Source: Hyphomicrobiales bacterium
GTDB lineage: Bacteria; Pseudomonadota; Alphaproteobacteria; Rhizobiales; Xanthobacteraceae
DNA length: 64,000 nucleotides
Assembly (NCBI GenBank): GCA_017305535.1
Contig: JAFKKN010000012.1
Location: 62,001 to 126,000 of the forward strand
Direction of reading: 5' to 3'
Part shown: positions 45,454 through 53,421 of the stretch, piece after piece
Layout of the letters: each line of letters begins with the position of its first letter
Numbering within the stretch: position 1 is the first letter of the stretch
Notes under the pieces: model-generated
Told to the model about the DNA's origin: nothing
The model's database searches: none
What the model saw: the letters and a program-made list of their open reading frames with translations, nothing else
Position numbers and translations under genes: made by a program

Positions 45454-46614
45454 TTATCCCTTGATCGCCGCGAAACCTGCTTCCAGCCCGGCAATCAGAT
45501 CGGCCTCGGCTTCCATGCCCACCGACAGCCGCAGCAGGCTATCGCTGATGCCGGCGATACGCCGCGCCTCCGCACCCATCTTCACATGGGTCATGGTGGC
45601 GGGGTGCGCGATCAGGCTTTCGACGCCGCCCAGCGATTCCGCCAGCGTGAACACCTCAATGGCCTCGACGAAGGACCGCACTGCATCAGTGCCGCCGGTC
45701 AGTTCGAAGCTCAGCATCGCGCCGAAACCGGCTTGCTGCACTTTCGCCAATGCATACCCCGGGTGCGACGGCAGACCCGGATAATATACCGCGCGCACCA
45801 GCGGATGGTTGTCCAGGAACGCGGCGATGGCGCCCGCATTGGCCTGCTGCCGCTCGACACGCGCAAACAGCGTCCGCACGCCGCGCAAGGTCAGATAGGA
45901 ATCGAACGGCGCGCCAGTAACGCCGACGATGTTGACCCACTCCGCCAGCGCCTCGACATCCTCCTTGGCAGCGGCGATCACCGCACCGCCAACCACGTCG
46001 GAATGGCCGTTGATGAACTTGGTGGTGGAGTGAACGACATAGTCCGCGCCGAACGCGATCGGCCGTTGCAGTGCCGGCGACAGGAAGGTGTTGTCGACCA
46101 CCACCTTGGCACCGACCGCCCGCGCCTGCGCCACAATGGCCTTGATATCGGTCACCCGCATCAGGGGATTGCTCGGCGTCTCGATCAGGATCAGCGCCGG
46201 GCGGCGAGCCATCGCCGCCGCCAGTGCCGCCGGGTCGCCAAGATCGACCAGCGCCAGTTCGATCTGCCCGCATTGCTGGCGGGTCCCGAGCAACCGATGA
46301 GTGCCGCCGTAGCAATCATGCGGCGCGATCACCAGCCCGCCGCGGGGGGCGCGCGACAGCACCACGTCGATGGCCGCCATACCGGAACATACCACCACGG
46401 CCCCCGCCCCGCCCTCTAGCTTGGCGATGGTATCCGCCAGCAGGTCGCGGCTCGGATTGGCGGTGCGCGTGTAGTCGTACGGGCCGGCCTTCTCGTAGGC
46501 CGGGAACGCGAAGGTGCTCGACAGGTAGATCGGCGGCGTCACGGACCGGAACGCCGGGTCGGTCGCAATGCCGTTAGCGACAGCCACGGTGTGAGGGTCC
46601 CTGGGGTTCGGCAT
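45454..46614 (-). CDS. metB: Cystathionine gamma-synthase (or related Cys/Met PLP enzyme)
   Basis: A 386-residue PLP enzyme of the Cys/Met metabolism family. Lys199 in [12 protein letters not shown] binds PLP; the early [10 protein letters not shown] and the phosphate-binding SGMAAID are typical. The family includes cystathionine gamma-synthase, gamma-lyase and O-acetyl/succinylhomoserine sulfhydrylase, which cannot be fully separated by eye; synthase is preferred. The gene follows cysJ-cysI on the same strand, so it may receive the sulfide or cysteine they produce. ATG 46614 is chosen; the upstream extension is not conserved-looking. Confidence 0.82.
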   Translation of the reverse strand: MPNPRDPHTVAVANGIATDPAFRSVTPPIYLSSTFAFPAYEKAGPYDYTRTANPSRDLLADTIAKLEGGAGAVVVCSGMAAIDVVLSRAPRGGLVIAPHDCYGGTHRLLGTRQQCGQIELALVDLGDPAALAAAMARRPALILIETPSNPLMRVTDIKAIVAQARAVGAKVVVDNTFLSPALQRPIAFGADYVVHSTTKFINGHSDVVGGAVIAAAKEDVEALAEWVNIVGVTGAPFDSYLTLRGVRTLFARVERQQANAGAIAAFLDNHPLVRAVYYPGLPSHPGYALAKVQQAGFGAMLSFELTGGTDAVRSFVEAIEVFTLAESLGGVESLIAHPATMTHVKMGAEARRIAGISDSLLRLSVGMEAEADLIAGLEAGFAAIKG

Positions 46615-46723
46615 CGTCTTCGGTCCTGATTGTGTCGTCACGAGCGCGAAAGCGGCCGATCCAGAGGCCCGGCCCGCGCCGTTTGCGCCGCTTGTGTAAA
46701 GGCTTTCGGAGACAAAAGAAACC

Positions 46724-46754
46724 GGGCGGCACGGACATTGAAATCCGGCCGCCC
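46724..46754 (-). terminator. Terminator after cysI
   Basis: Minus-strand hairpin GGGCGGC...GCCGCCC with an adjoining CCG/CGG pairing and one bulge, followed by GGTTTCTTTTG. It separates cysI from metB and suggests metB has its own promoter. Confidence 0.65.
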
Positions 46755-46788
46755 CCACCTGCTTTCTGTCCGGTTCCGGGTGCTCCGC

Positions 46789-48519
46789 TCAGTCGTTGAA
46801 GTGGCGGCCTTCCGTCACCCTCGTGACATAACCGGCGCGGATGGCGAAATCGCCGAAATGCTCCTTGGGCCGCCGCGCCTTGGCGTAGTGGCCGAGCACC
46901 TTCTCCAGCGCTTCGAGGATAACCGGCTCGCCGACATTTTCGAGGTACATCTTGTTCAGCCGCTCGCCGTGGAAGCCGCCGCCGAAATAGAGATTGTACT
47001 TGCCCGGCGCACGGCCGGTCAGCGCGATTTCCGCGATGTAGGGCCGTGCGCAGCCGTTCGGGCATCCGGTCATGCGGATGGTGATCGGCTCGTCACGCAG
47101 GCCGTGCGCGTCGAGGATCGGTTCGATCTTCGACAGCAGCGTCGGCAGGTAGCGCTCGCTTTCCGCCATGGCGAGACCGCAGGTCGGCAACGCCACGCAG
47201 GCCATCGAGTTGAGCCGCAGCGCACTGCCGACATTCAAGCCGGCCAGACCATACTCATCGAGCAGCTTGGCGATGGTCAGCCGGTCTTCCGGCGCGATCT
47301 CCGCGATGGTCAGGCTCTGGTTCGGGGTGACGCGGAAGGTGCCCTTGTGAACCTGCGCAATGGCGCGCAGGCCATCCATCAATCGCAACTCCGGCGTGTT
47401 GATGACGCGGCCGTTCTCGATGAACACCGTGTAGTGATGACGTCCGTCATCCCCCTGCACCCACCCCAATACATCGCCATTCGAAGTGAATTCGAACGGC
47501 TTCGCGGCGGCGAACGGCTGACCCAGCCGGCGCTCGATCTCGGCCTTGATCCAGTCCAGCCCCTTGTCGTCGATTGTGTACTTGAAGCGGGCGTGAGGCC
47601 GGCTGACCCGATCGCCGTAGTCGCGCTGCACCGACATCACCGCGTCGATGGCCGGAATCAACTGATCGACCGGAATGAAACCGATCACGTCGGCAAGGCG
47701 CGGATAGGTTTCGGGCGCCTGATCGGTGCGACCCATACCTCCGCCAATGGCGACGTTGAAGCCCTTCAGCTTGCCGCGCGAGACGATGGCAATGAAGCCC
47801 AAATCCTGCGCATAGACGTCGATATCGTTGCTCGGCGGAATCACGAATCCGATCTTGAATTTGCGCGGCATGTAGGTACGCCCGTAGAACGGCTCCTCGG
47901 GCTCCTTCACCTCACCGGCTTCCTGCTGATACCAGATCTCGTTGTAGGCGCCGGTCTTCGGGATCGCATGATCGCTGGCCTGCTTTGCCAGCGCATAGAC
48001 CTCCGTGTGAATTTCCGACAGATGCGGATTGATCGAGGCCATCACGCCACGGGTATCGTCGCCGCACGCCGCGCGCGTATCCAGCAGCACGTCGCGCAAG
48101 CCCTGCATCAAAGCGCGCAGATCGGTCTTCAGAACATGATGGAATTGAAAGGTCTGCCGCGTCGTCAGCCGCAGCGTATTGCCGGCATAGTCGCGCGCCA
48201 GCGCATCGAGCTTGAGCCATTGGCTCGCGCTCAGCACGCCGCCCGGCAGCCGCACCCGCGCCATGAAGCTGAAAGCGGCTTCCAGCTTCTGGCGCCGCCG
48301 CTCGTCGCGAATGTCGCGATCATCCTGCTGATAGATGCCGTGAAACTTCATCAGCTTAGTATCGCTGGTGGTCACCGCGCCGGTGATCGGATCGAACAGG
48401 CTTTCATTGATCGTGCCGCGCAGTTGCCGGCTGTTCGCCTTCAGCGTCTCGTCCGGGCCGAGCTTGTCCAATGGTTGCGAGAGGTCGCGGCTGCGATCCA
48501 ACGCCGGTGTGTCGGTCAT
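46789..48519 (-). CDS. cysI: Sulfite reductase hemoprotein (beta subunit)
   Basis: A 576-residue siroheme/4Fe-4S enzyme reducing sulfite to sulfide with six electrons. The four cluster/siroheme cysteines are Cys441, Cys447 (ACVALPTCGLA) and Cys486, Cys490 (TGCPNGCARPY). Both ferredoxin-like repeats of the nitrite/sulfite reductase family are present (LRLTTRQTFQFHHV and FRVTPNQSLTI). It starts ten bases after the cysJ stop, so CysJ is the electron donor. ATG 48519 gives MTDTPALDRSRD. Confidence 0.95.
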   Translation of the reverse strand: MTDTPALDRSRDLSQPLDKLGPDETLKANSRQLRGTINESLFDPITGAVTTSDTKLMKFHGIYQQDDRDIRDERRRQKLEAAFSFMARVRLPGGVLSASQWLKLDALARDYAGNTLRLTTRQTFQFHHVLKTDLRALMQGLRDVLLDTRAACGDDTRGVMASINPHLSEIHTEVYALAKQASDHAIPKTGAYNEIWYQQEAGEVKEPEEPFYGRTYMPRKFKIGFVIPPSNDIDVYAQDLGFIAIVSRGKLKGFNVAIGGGMGRTDQAPETYPRLADVIGFIPVDQLIPAIDAVMSVQRDYGDRVSRPHARFKYTIDDKGLDWIKAEIERRLGQPFAAAKPFEFTSNGDVLGWVQGDDGRHHYTVFIENGRVINTPELRLMDGLRAIAQVHKGTFRVTPNQSLTIAEIAPEDRLTIAKLLDEYGLAGLNVGSALRLNSMACVALPTCGLAMAESERYLPTLLSKIEPILDAHGLRDEPITIRMTGCPNGCARPYIAEIALTGRAPGKYNLYFGGGFHGERLNKMYLENVGEPVILEALEKVLGHYAKARRPKEHFGDFAIRAGYVTRVTEGRHFND

Positions 48520-48528
48520 ATCGGAACC

Positions 48529-50370
48529 TCAGTAAACGTCGCGCTGGTAGCGGTGGTCGCGCTGCAATGCCGCGAGATAATCGGCAGCAGCGGCGGCGTC
48601 GCGGCCGCTTTCCTGCACAATGATGTCGAGCAAGGTCGCATGCACGTCCGGCGCGAGATGCGCGGCATCGCCGCAGACATAGATGTGTGCGCCTTCTTCC
48701 AGCCACGCATAGACATCGCGACTGTTCTGGCGCAACCGGTCCTGCACATAGGCTTTCGGCGTGCGGTCGCGCGAGAAGGCCACGTCCATCCGCGTCAGCA
48801 CCTTGTCCTTCAGCAGGCCCTGCCATTCGGTCTGATAGAGGAAGTCGCTGCGGAAGTTGCGCTCGCCGAACACCAGCCACGAGCGCCCGGATGCACCGCG
48901 TACCTCGCGCTCCTGCATGAAGGCGCGATAAGGCGCAACGCCGGTACCGGCACCGATCATCAAGATCGGCGCATCGTCCTGTGGCAGGCGGAAATGCGGA
49001 TTGCTCTGGATGTAGACCGGAACGACGGCGTCCGGGGCGGCGTGCTGCGCCAGATAGCTGGAGGCAACACCGGCGCGCGGCTGCCCATCGAGATCGTAGC
49101 GCACCGTTCCGACCGTGAGATGTGCCTCATCAGGAACAGCGGCGAGGCTCGACGAAATTGAATAGAGACGCGGCTGCAACGGCCGCAGCCCGCGCAGCAG
49201 CGCATCGGCGTCAATGCCCTTCACCGGAAACTGGCGAATAATATCGAGGACGTGGTGCTCGCGCATGAATGCCGAACGCGCCTCGGCCTGCTCCGGCCCG
49301 CGCAAACGCGCCAACGCCGCCGCACCGCTCAATTCCGCCCAATGATCGATGAAGCGCGGCGTCACCGCGCTGACCTCGAACGCCGATGACAACGCCTCGC
49401 CAAGCGATAATTGCTTTTGCTTGACGCTGACCGATGCATCGGGCGCAAGCCCCAGGCAGTTCAGCACGGTCTCGACCACCGCCGGGTCGTTGCGTGGGAC
49501 AACGCCGAGCGCATCACCCGGCTCATACACCAATCCCGAGCCTTCCAGCGACAGCTCGATGTGGCGGGTTTCCTTGCTGGAGCCCCGCCCGGTCAACACG
49601 ATGTTGTCAATGACAGTCGCCGCAAACGGATTCTGTTTGTCAAATGTGGAGGTCGCAGCCGGCGCGATAGCGGATACGCGCACGGCCGCCGGCGCAAGCG
49701 TGACTGCCGAATCTTGCGGCGCGAGTTTCGCGACGACGGCCTTGATCCATCCCGGCGCGGCTTCGTCGAAATCGACATCGCAATCGACACGCGCTTCAAG
49801 CCGGGTCGCGCCAAGTTCTTCGAGGCGACGGTCGATCCGCTTGCCGCCCTCGCAATACTTTTCATAAGTCGAATCACCCAGAGCGAGCACTGCGAAGCGC
49901 AGGTCGGGCAGCTTCGGCGCCTTGCGGCCTTCGAGGAACTCGAAAAACGCGACGGCGGATTGCGGCGGGTCACCCTCGCCGTGCGTGCTGGTGATCACCA
50001 GCAGATCCTGCTCGTCCTTCAGCTTGCGCGTCTTGTAATCGGCCATGTCCGACACGGTCGCGACGATGCCCTGTTGCTTGGCGACTTCGGCGACGGTCTT
50101 GGCAAGGCCGCGGCTGTTGCCGGTCTCGGTGCCGTAGAGAACCGTCAGCGTTCGCGTTTCGATTGCCGGAGCCAACGGCTGGTCCGGCTTCGCGCGTTCG
50201 AGCACCGCGACCTGATCGAAGCCACCCGGCGCACGCGCGGCGGACCCGACACCTGCGAAGTAACCGCTGAGCCACAGCGCCTGCGCCGGCTGCAACGAGA
50301 CCGCGAGGTCGTTAATCCGTTCCCATTGATCGCTGCTCAGGCCAGGGCCCGAGAATTCCATCTTGGTCAT
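48529..50370 (-). CDS. cysJ: Sulfite reductase flavoprotein (alpha subunit)
   Basis: A 613-residue diflavin reductase passing electrons from NADPH via FAD and FMN to CysI. Flavodoxin domain with FMN loop YGTETGNSRGL (79-89) and STHGEGDPP, FAD-binding domain with RLYSISSS, and NADPH-binding domain with MIGAGTGVAPYRAF and the C-terminal RDVY. ATG 50370 begins MTKMEFSGPG; the long upstream open frame has no family sequence. First gene of the cysJ-cysI operon. Confidence 0.94.
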   Translation of the reverse strand: MTKMEFSGPGLSSDQWERINDLAVSLQPAQALWLSGYFAGVGSAARAPGGFDQVAVLERAKPDQPLAPAIETRTLTVLYGTETGNSRGLAKTVAEVAKQQGIVATVSDMADYKTRKLKDEQDLLVITSTHGEGDPPQSAVAFFEFLEGRKAPKLPDLRFAVLALGDSTYEKYCEGGKRIDRRLEELGATRLEARVDCDVDFDEAAPGWIKAVVAKLAPQDSAVTLAPAAVRVSAIAPAATSTFDKQNPFAATVIDNIVLTGRGSSKETRHIELSLEGSGLVYEPGDALGVVPRNDPAVVETVLNCLGLAPDASVSVKQKQLSLGEALSSAFEVSAVTPRFIDHWAELSGAAALARLRGPEQAEARSAFMREHHVLDIIRQFPVKGIDADALLRGLRPLQPRLYSISSSLAAVPDEAHLTVGTVRYDLDGQPRAGVASSYLAQHAAPDAVVPVYIQSNPHFRLPQDDAPILMIGAGTGVAPYRAFMQEREVRGASGRSWLVFGERNFRSDFLYQTEWQGLLKDKVLTRMDVAFSRDRTPKAYVQDRLRQNSRDVYAWLEEGAHIYVCGDAAHLAPDVHATLLDIIVQESGRDAAAAADYLAALQRDHRYQRDVY

Positions 50371-50735
50371 CGCACTCAATCCCGGTGCCGTTCGGCGCTG
50401 TTCGATCCGCTTTGACGCGGTGCGGATCATCGGAAGCGCACCACCATCGAAAACGAAATGACCGCATTCACCGTTTTCGCGCGTGAATGGGCCGCCACTT
50501 AAAATCGGAATTTTCCTGAGCAAAATCAATGAGATTGATATTTTCTCAATCGCCGATGCGACGTTCGAGTTGTTCTCATCCGGCACGCGCAGAGAGCAGG
50601 AATCTTGCGCGCACCACCGAAACCGGTTCCGAACGACGCGGCTCTGCACGCAACACGGGAACGCAGGAGACAAAAAAACGGCTGACCGAATCGGGCCAGC
50701 CGCTTCCACCACGAACGCGAGAAACCGATCGCGTC
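50371..50735. other. Intergenic region between the binding protein and cysJ
   Basis: 365 bases without a convincing gene. The right end holds the binding-protein terminator (50679-50702). The remainder must contain the minus-strand cysJ promoter and leader; I could not identify a CysB-type or other operator with confidence. Confidence 0.4.
50679..50702 (-). terminator. Terminator of the binding-protein gene
   Basis: Minus-strand stem CGGCTGGCC / GGTCAGCCG (one G-U wobble) around CGATTC, followed by seven T residues. It shares the GGTCAGCC / GGCTGGCC core with the terminators at 4076 and 5940. Confidence 0.85.
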
Positions 50736-51953
50736 TTATTTCTTGATCATCGGGCAGTTGCCGTCCTTGAGCGGACGGAACGCTTCGGCGGCAGGAATGG
50801 TCTGCACCAGCTTGTAGTAGTCCCACGGCCCCTTGGACTCGGCCGGCGACTTCACCTGGAACAGATACATGTTGTGGATGTGACGTCCGTCCTCGCGCAC
50901 CGTGCCCTTGCCGAATAGCGGGTCGTCCGACGGCATCTCCTTCATCTTCGCGATGACTGTCGGACCGTCCGACGTATTGGCGGCCGCTGCCGCACGCAGA
51001 TAATGCAATGTGCCCGCATAGACGCCAGCCTGAATCATGGTCGGCCGCTTGCCGCCCATGATCGCCGCGAAGCGATCGGAAAACTTGCGGGTGCCGTCGT
51101 TCATGTCCCAGTAGAACGCCTCGGTGAGATAAAGACCCTTGGCTGTATTGAGCCCGATGGCGTTAACGTCGGTCACCTGCATCAGCAACGCCGCCAATTC
51201 CTGACCGCCAGCCTGCAATCCGAACTCCGACGCCTGCTTCACCGAGTTGATGGTGTCGCCGACCGCGTTGGCGAGCGCGACCACCTTCGCTTTACTGGCC
51301 TGTGCTTGCAACAGGAACGAGGAGAAGTCCGCCGTGCCAGTCGGATGGCGCACGCTGCCGAGCACCTTGCCGCCTTCCGCCTTCACCACGGCGGCCGCGT
51401 CATTCTCCAGCGAATGCCCGAATGCATAATCAGCCGTGACGAAGAACCAGGTGTCCTTCTTGGCGCGCAGCAGCGCCAGGGCCGTGCCATGCGCGAGCGA
51501 CCATGTGTCGTAGCTCCACTGCACGGTGTTGGGCGAACATTTCTCCCCGGTGAGAAGCGAGGTACCCGGGCCGGACGCGATGAACGCCGCCTTGCTGCCG
51601 CGCACCACTTCCTGCACGGCCAGCGCGACAGAGGAGAACGGAACGTCGAGGATCGCATCGACCTTGTCGACGTCGACCCAGCGGCGCGCCAGCGTGCCGC
51701 CGATATCGGCCTTGTTCTGATGATCGCCCTGGATCAACTCGATCTTGATATCCGGCTTTTCCTTATGGAAATCCTCGATCGCGAGTTTGGCCGCGGCGAC
51801 CGAACCCGGCCCGGTCGAGTCCGCCGCGAAGCCGCTCAGGTCGGTCAACACGCCGAGCTTCAGCGTGTTGTTAGGGATCTCCGCATTCGCGGCCCCCATC
51901 GCCAGCATCAGGGCAGCAGCGCCCGCCAGAAAACCAGTCGTCGATCTCAGCAT
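50736..51953 (-). CDS. Periplasmic branched-chain-amino-acid-type substrate-binding protein
   Basis: A 405-residue periplasmic binding protein of the LivK-like (Peripla_BP_6) class. Signal peptide MLRSTTGFLAGAAALMLAMGAANA then KLGVLTDLSGFAADSTGPGS and the pocket-forming AFIASGPGTSLLTGEKCSPN and WFFVTADYAFGHSLE. Two lobes are complete. No LivHMGF permease or ATPase genes are beside it. It lies 57 bases downstream of the HMG-CoA reductase gene on the same strand, so it is probably part of that transcript and may bind the substrate or precursor of that pathway (mevalonate or 3-hydroxy-3-methylglutarate are guesses). Confidence 0.88.
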   Translation of the reverse strand: MLRSTTGFLAGAAALMLAMGAANAEIPNNTLKLGVLTDLSGFAADSTGPGSVAAAKLAIEDFHKEKPDIKIELIQGDHQNKADIGGTLARRWVDVDKVDAILDVPFSSVALAVQEVVRGSKAAFIASGPGTSLLTGEKCSPNTVQWSYDTWSLAHGTALALLRAKKDTWFFVTADYAFGHSLENDAAAVVKAEGGKVLGSVRHPTGTADFSSFLLQAQASKAKVVALANAVGDTINSVKQASEFGLQAGGQELAALLMQVTDVNAIGLNTAKGLYLTEAFYWDMNDGTRKFSDRFAAIMGGKRPTMIQAGVYAGTLHYLRAAAAANTSDGPTVIAKMKEMPSDDPLFGKGTVREDGRHIHNMYLFQVKSPAESKGPWDYYKLVQTIPAAEAFRPLKDGNCPMIKK

Positions 51954-52009
51954 TCCATCTCACTCCCGTTTTTGATCTTGTTGAATTCCAGTCGGACGAA
52001 CGGCTTCGC

Positions 52010-53293
52010 CTAGCAACGAAGACCGCTCAACACCTCTTGCGCGACATCGATACGGACGGTGCCACGCTCCACCAGCGCCTTCGCCACCGCATCGATCTCG
52101 TCTCCAACCGCACCGGCCATCATCGCAATGTTTTGCGCGTGCAATCCCATGTGCCCCGCCTGAATGCCGGTGGTGGCAAGCGCCTTCAGCGCCGAGAAAT
52201 TCTGCGCGAGGCCGACCGCCGCGATGATACGGGCCAGCCGCTCCGCCGTAGTGACGCCGAGGATTCTCAGGCACGCCTGCGCGGTCGGATGAATCTTGGT
52301 GGCACCGCCGATCAGGCCAATCGCCAGCGGCAGCTCAATCGAACCTGAGAGATTGCCGTCAGCGTCGATTTCGTAACGCGTCAGGCTGGTATAGCGGCCA
52401 CTGCGCGCCGCGAAGGCATGTGCGCCGGCTTCCACCGCGCGGGTATCGTTGCCAGTGGCCAGCACCACCGCGCTGATGCCGTTCATGATACCTTTGTTAT
52501 GTGTCGCGGCGCGATAGGGATCGGCCTCGGCGAACTGATAGGCGCTGATGATGCCGTCGCGCACATTTGGACCGCCGATCTCGTCGAGCGTCCACGTCGC
52601 ATGGGCCCGCGCCAACCGCCGGTCCGCCAGATTGGAGAGGATGCGCAGAAACACCTTGCCGCCGCTCCACGCCGCAATGTGCGGCGCGATCTTTTCCGCC
52701 ATGGTGTTGACCGCATTGGCCCCCATCGCGTCGCGGGTATCGACGATCAGATGCGTGATCAGCATGACGCCGCCGAGCGTATCGAGAATCCGCACCTCGA
52801 GGTCACGGAAGCCGCCGCCGAGCTTGACCAGCAGCGGGTCGCAGTCATCGCAGACGCGCTTGATCTCGTCGCGCTTCTCCAGCAGCCGTAGCCGCGCCGC
52901 GTGCGGATCGGACACGCCGACCGCCTGCACCTGCGCAATCATCAAGGTGCCGGACACCGATGTGGTGAAACCGCTGGCGTAATTCTGTCGCGCGGCGTTG
53001 CAGACTGCCGCGACTACCGAGGATTCCTCGGTCGCCATCGGCACCAGAACATCCTCGCCATCGATCCGCAGGTTGGTGGCGATACCGACCGGCACGTTCA
53101 TCGTAGCGATGACGTTCTCGATCATTTTGTCGGCCAGTTGCACCGGGAGGTTACCCATGTCGGCGAGATGATCGACGGTCGCCTGATCGAGCCCGGCGAA
53201 CGCCGCCACCAGATCAAGCCGCTCGGCCGGGGTCTTGCGATGAAAGCCGGCGATACGCGCGCTGCGATTGCGGCCATGTCCCGGGATCGTCAT
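52010..53293 (-). CDS. mvaA: Class II (degradative-type) HMG-CoA reductase
   Basis: A 427-residue enzyme, almost the same length as the Pseudomonas mevalonii enzyme (428), which oxidises mevalonate to HMG-CoA. Catalytic residues fall at Lys267 (HNKGIMNG), Asp283 (GNDTR) and His381 (GHMGLH), the same numbers as in that enzyme, and the catalytic Glu lies in ATEESSVVAA (87-96). No other mevalonate gene (HMG-CoA lyase, permease) is adjacent. Class II enzymes serve mevalonate catabolism or, in some Gram-positives, synthesis. ATG 53293 has a strong site, GGAAGGTGAGGA. It is divergent from a MocR-type regulator, which presumably controls it. Confidence 0.92.
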   Translation of the reverse strand: MTIPGHGRNRSARIAGFHRKTPAERLDLVAAFAGLDQATVDHLADMGNLPVQLADKMIENVIATMNVPVGIATNLRIDGEDVLVPMATEESSVVAAVCNAARQNYASGFTTSVSGTLMIAQVQAVGVSDPHAARLRLLEKRDEIKRVCDDCDPLLVKLGGGFRDLEVRILDTLGGVMLITHLIVDTRDAMGANAVNTMAEKIAPHIAAWSGGKVFLRILSNLADRRLARAHATWTLDEIGGPNVRDGIISAYQFAEADPYRAATHNKGIMNGISAVVLATGNDTRAVEAGAHAFAARSGRYTSLTRYEIDADGNLSGSIELPLAIGLIGGATKIHPTAQACLRILGVTTAERLARIIAAVGLAQNFSALKALATTGIQAGHMGLHAQNIAMMAGAVGDEIDAVAKALVERGTVRIDVAQEVLSGLRC

Positions 53294-53334
53294 TCCTCAC
53301 CTTCCCTGTCGTCAGGCCTGTCGGCCTCTGTTGG

Positions 53335-53366
53335 TTGAACCGTACGCACGGATGGGTACAGTGCAA
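53335..53366. promoter_or_regulatory. Overlapping divergent promoters of mvaA and its MocR regulator
   Basis: Plus strand: -35 TTGAAC (53335-53340), 16-bp spacer, -10 TACAGT (53357-53362). Minus strand: -35 TTGCAC (53366-53361), 16-bp spacer, -10 TACGGT (53344-53339). The two promoters occupy the same 32 bp, so their polymerases should exclude each other. Promoter calls are by eye. Confidence 0.5.
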
Positions 53367-53421
53367 GGAACGCTTTGCGCATTTTGCGGGACACCCGTAC
53401 CGGCAGACCGATGGGTACAGT
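53351..53421. promoter_or_regulatory. Direct-repeat operator candidate for the MocR regulator
   Basis: The 12-mer GATGGGTACAGT occurs twice in direct orientation, at 53351-53362 and 53410-53421, 59 bp apart start to start. The first copy covers the regulator's -10 element and the second its start codon. MocR/GabR-type regulators bind direct repeats, so this is a plausible autoregulatory operator. Confidence 0.55.

Noticed and set aside
46615-46788. Possible SAM-type riboswitch ahead of metB
   Set aside because: The conserved SAM-II or SAH core sequences could not be found; the only clear structure is the cysI terminator.
46630-49161. Very long open frame on the plus strand opposite cysI and cysJ
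   Set aside because: It is antisense to two well-recognised genes, has no family sequence, and long antisense frames are expected in GC-rich coding DNA.
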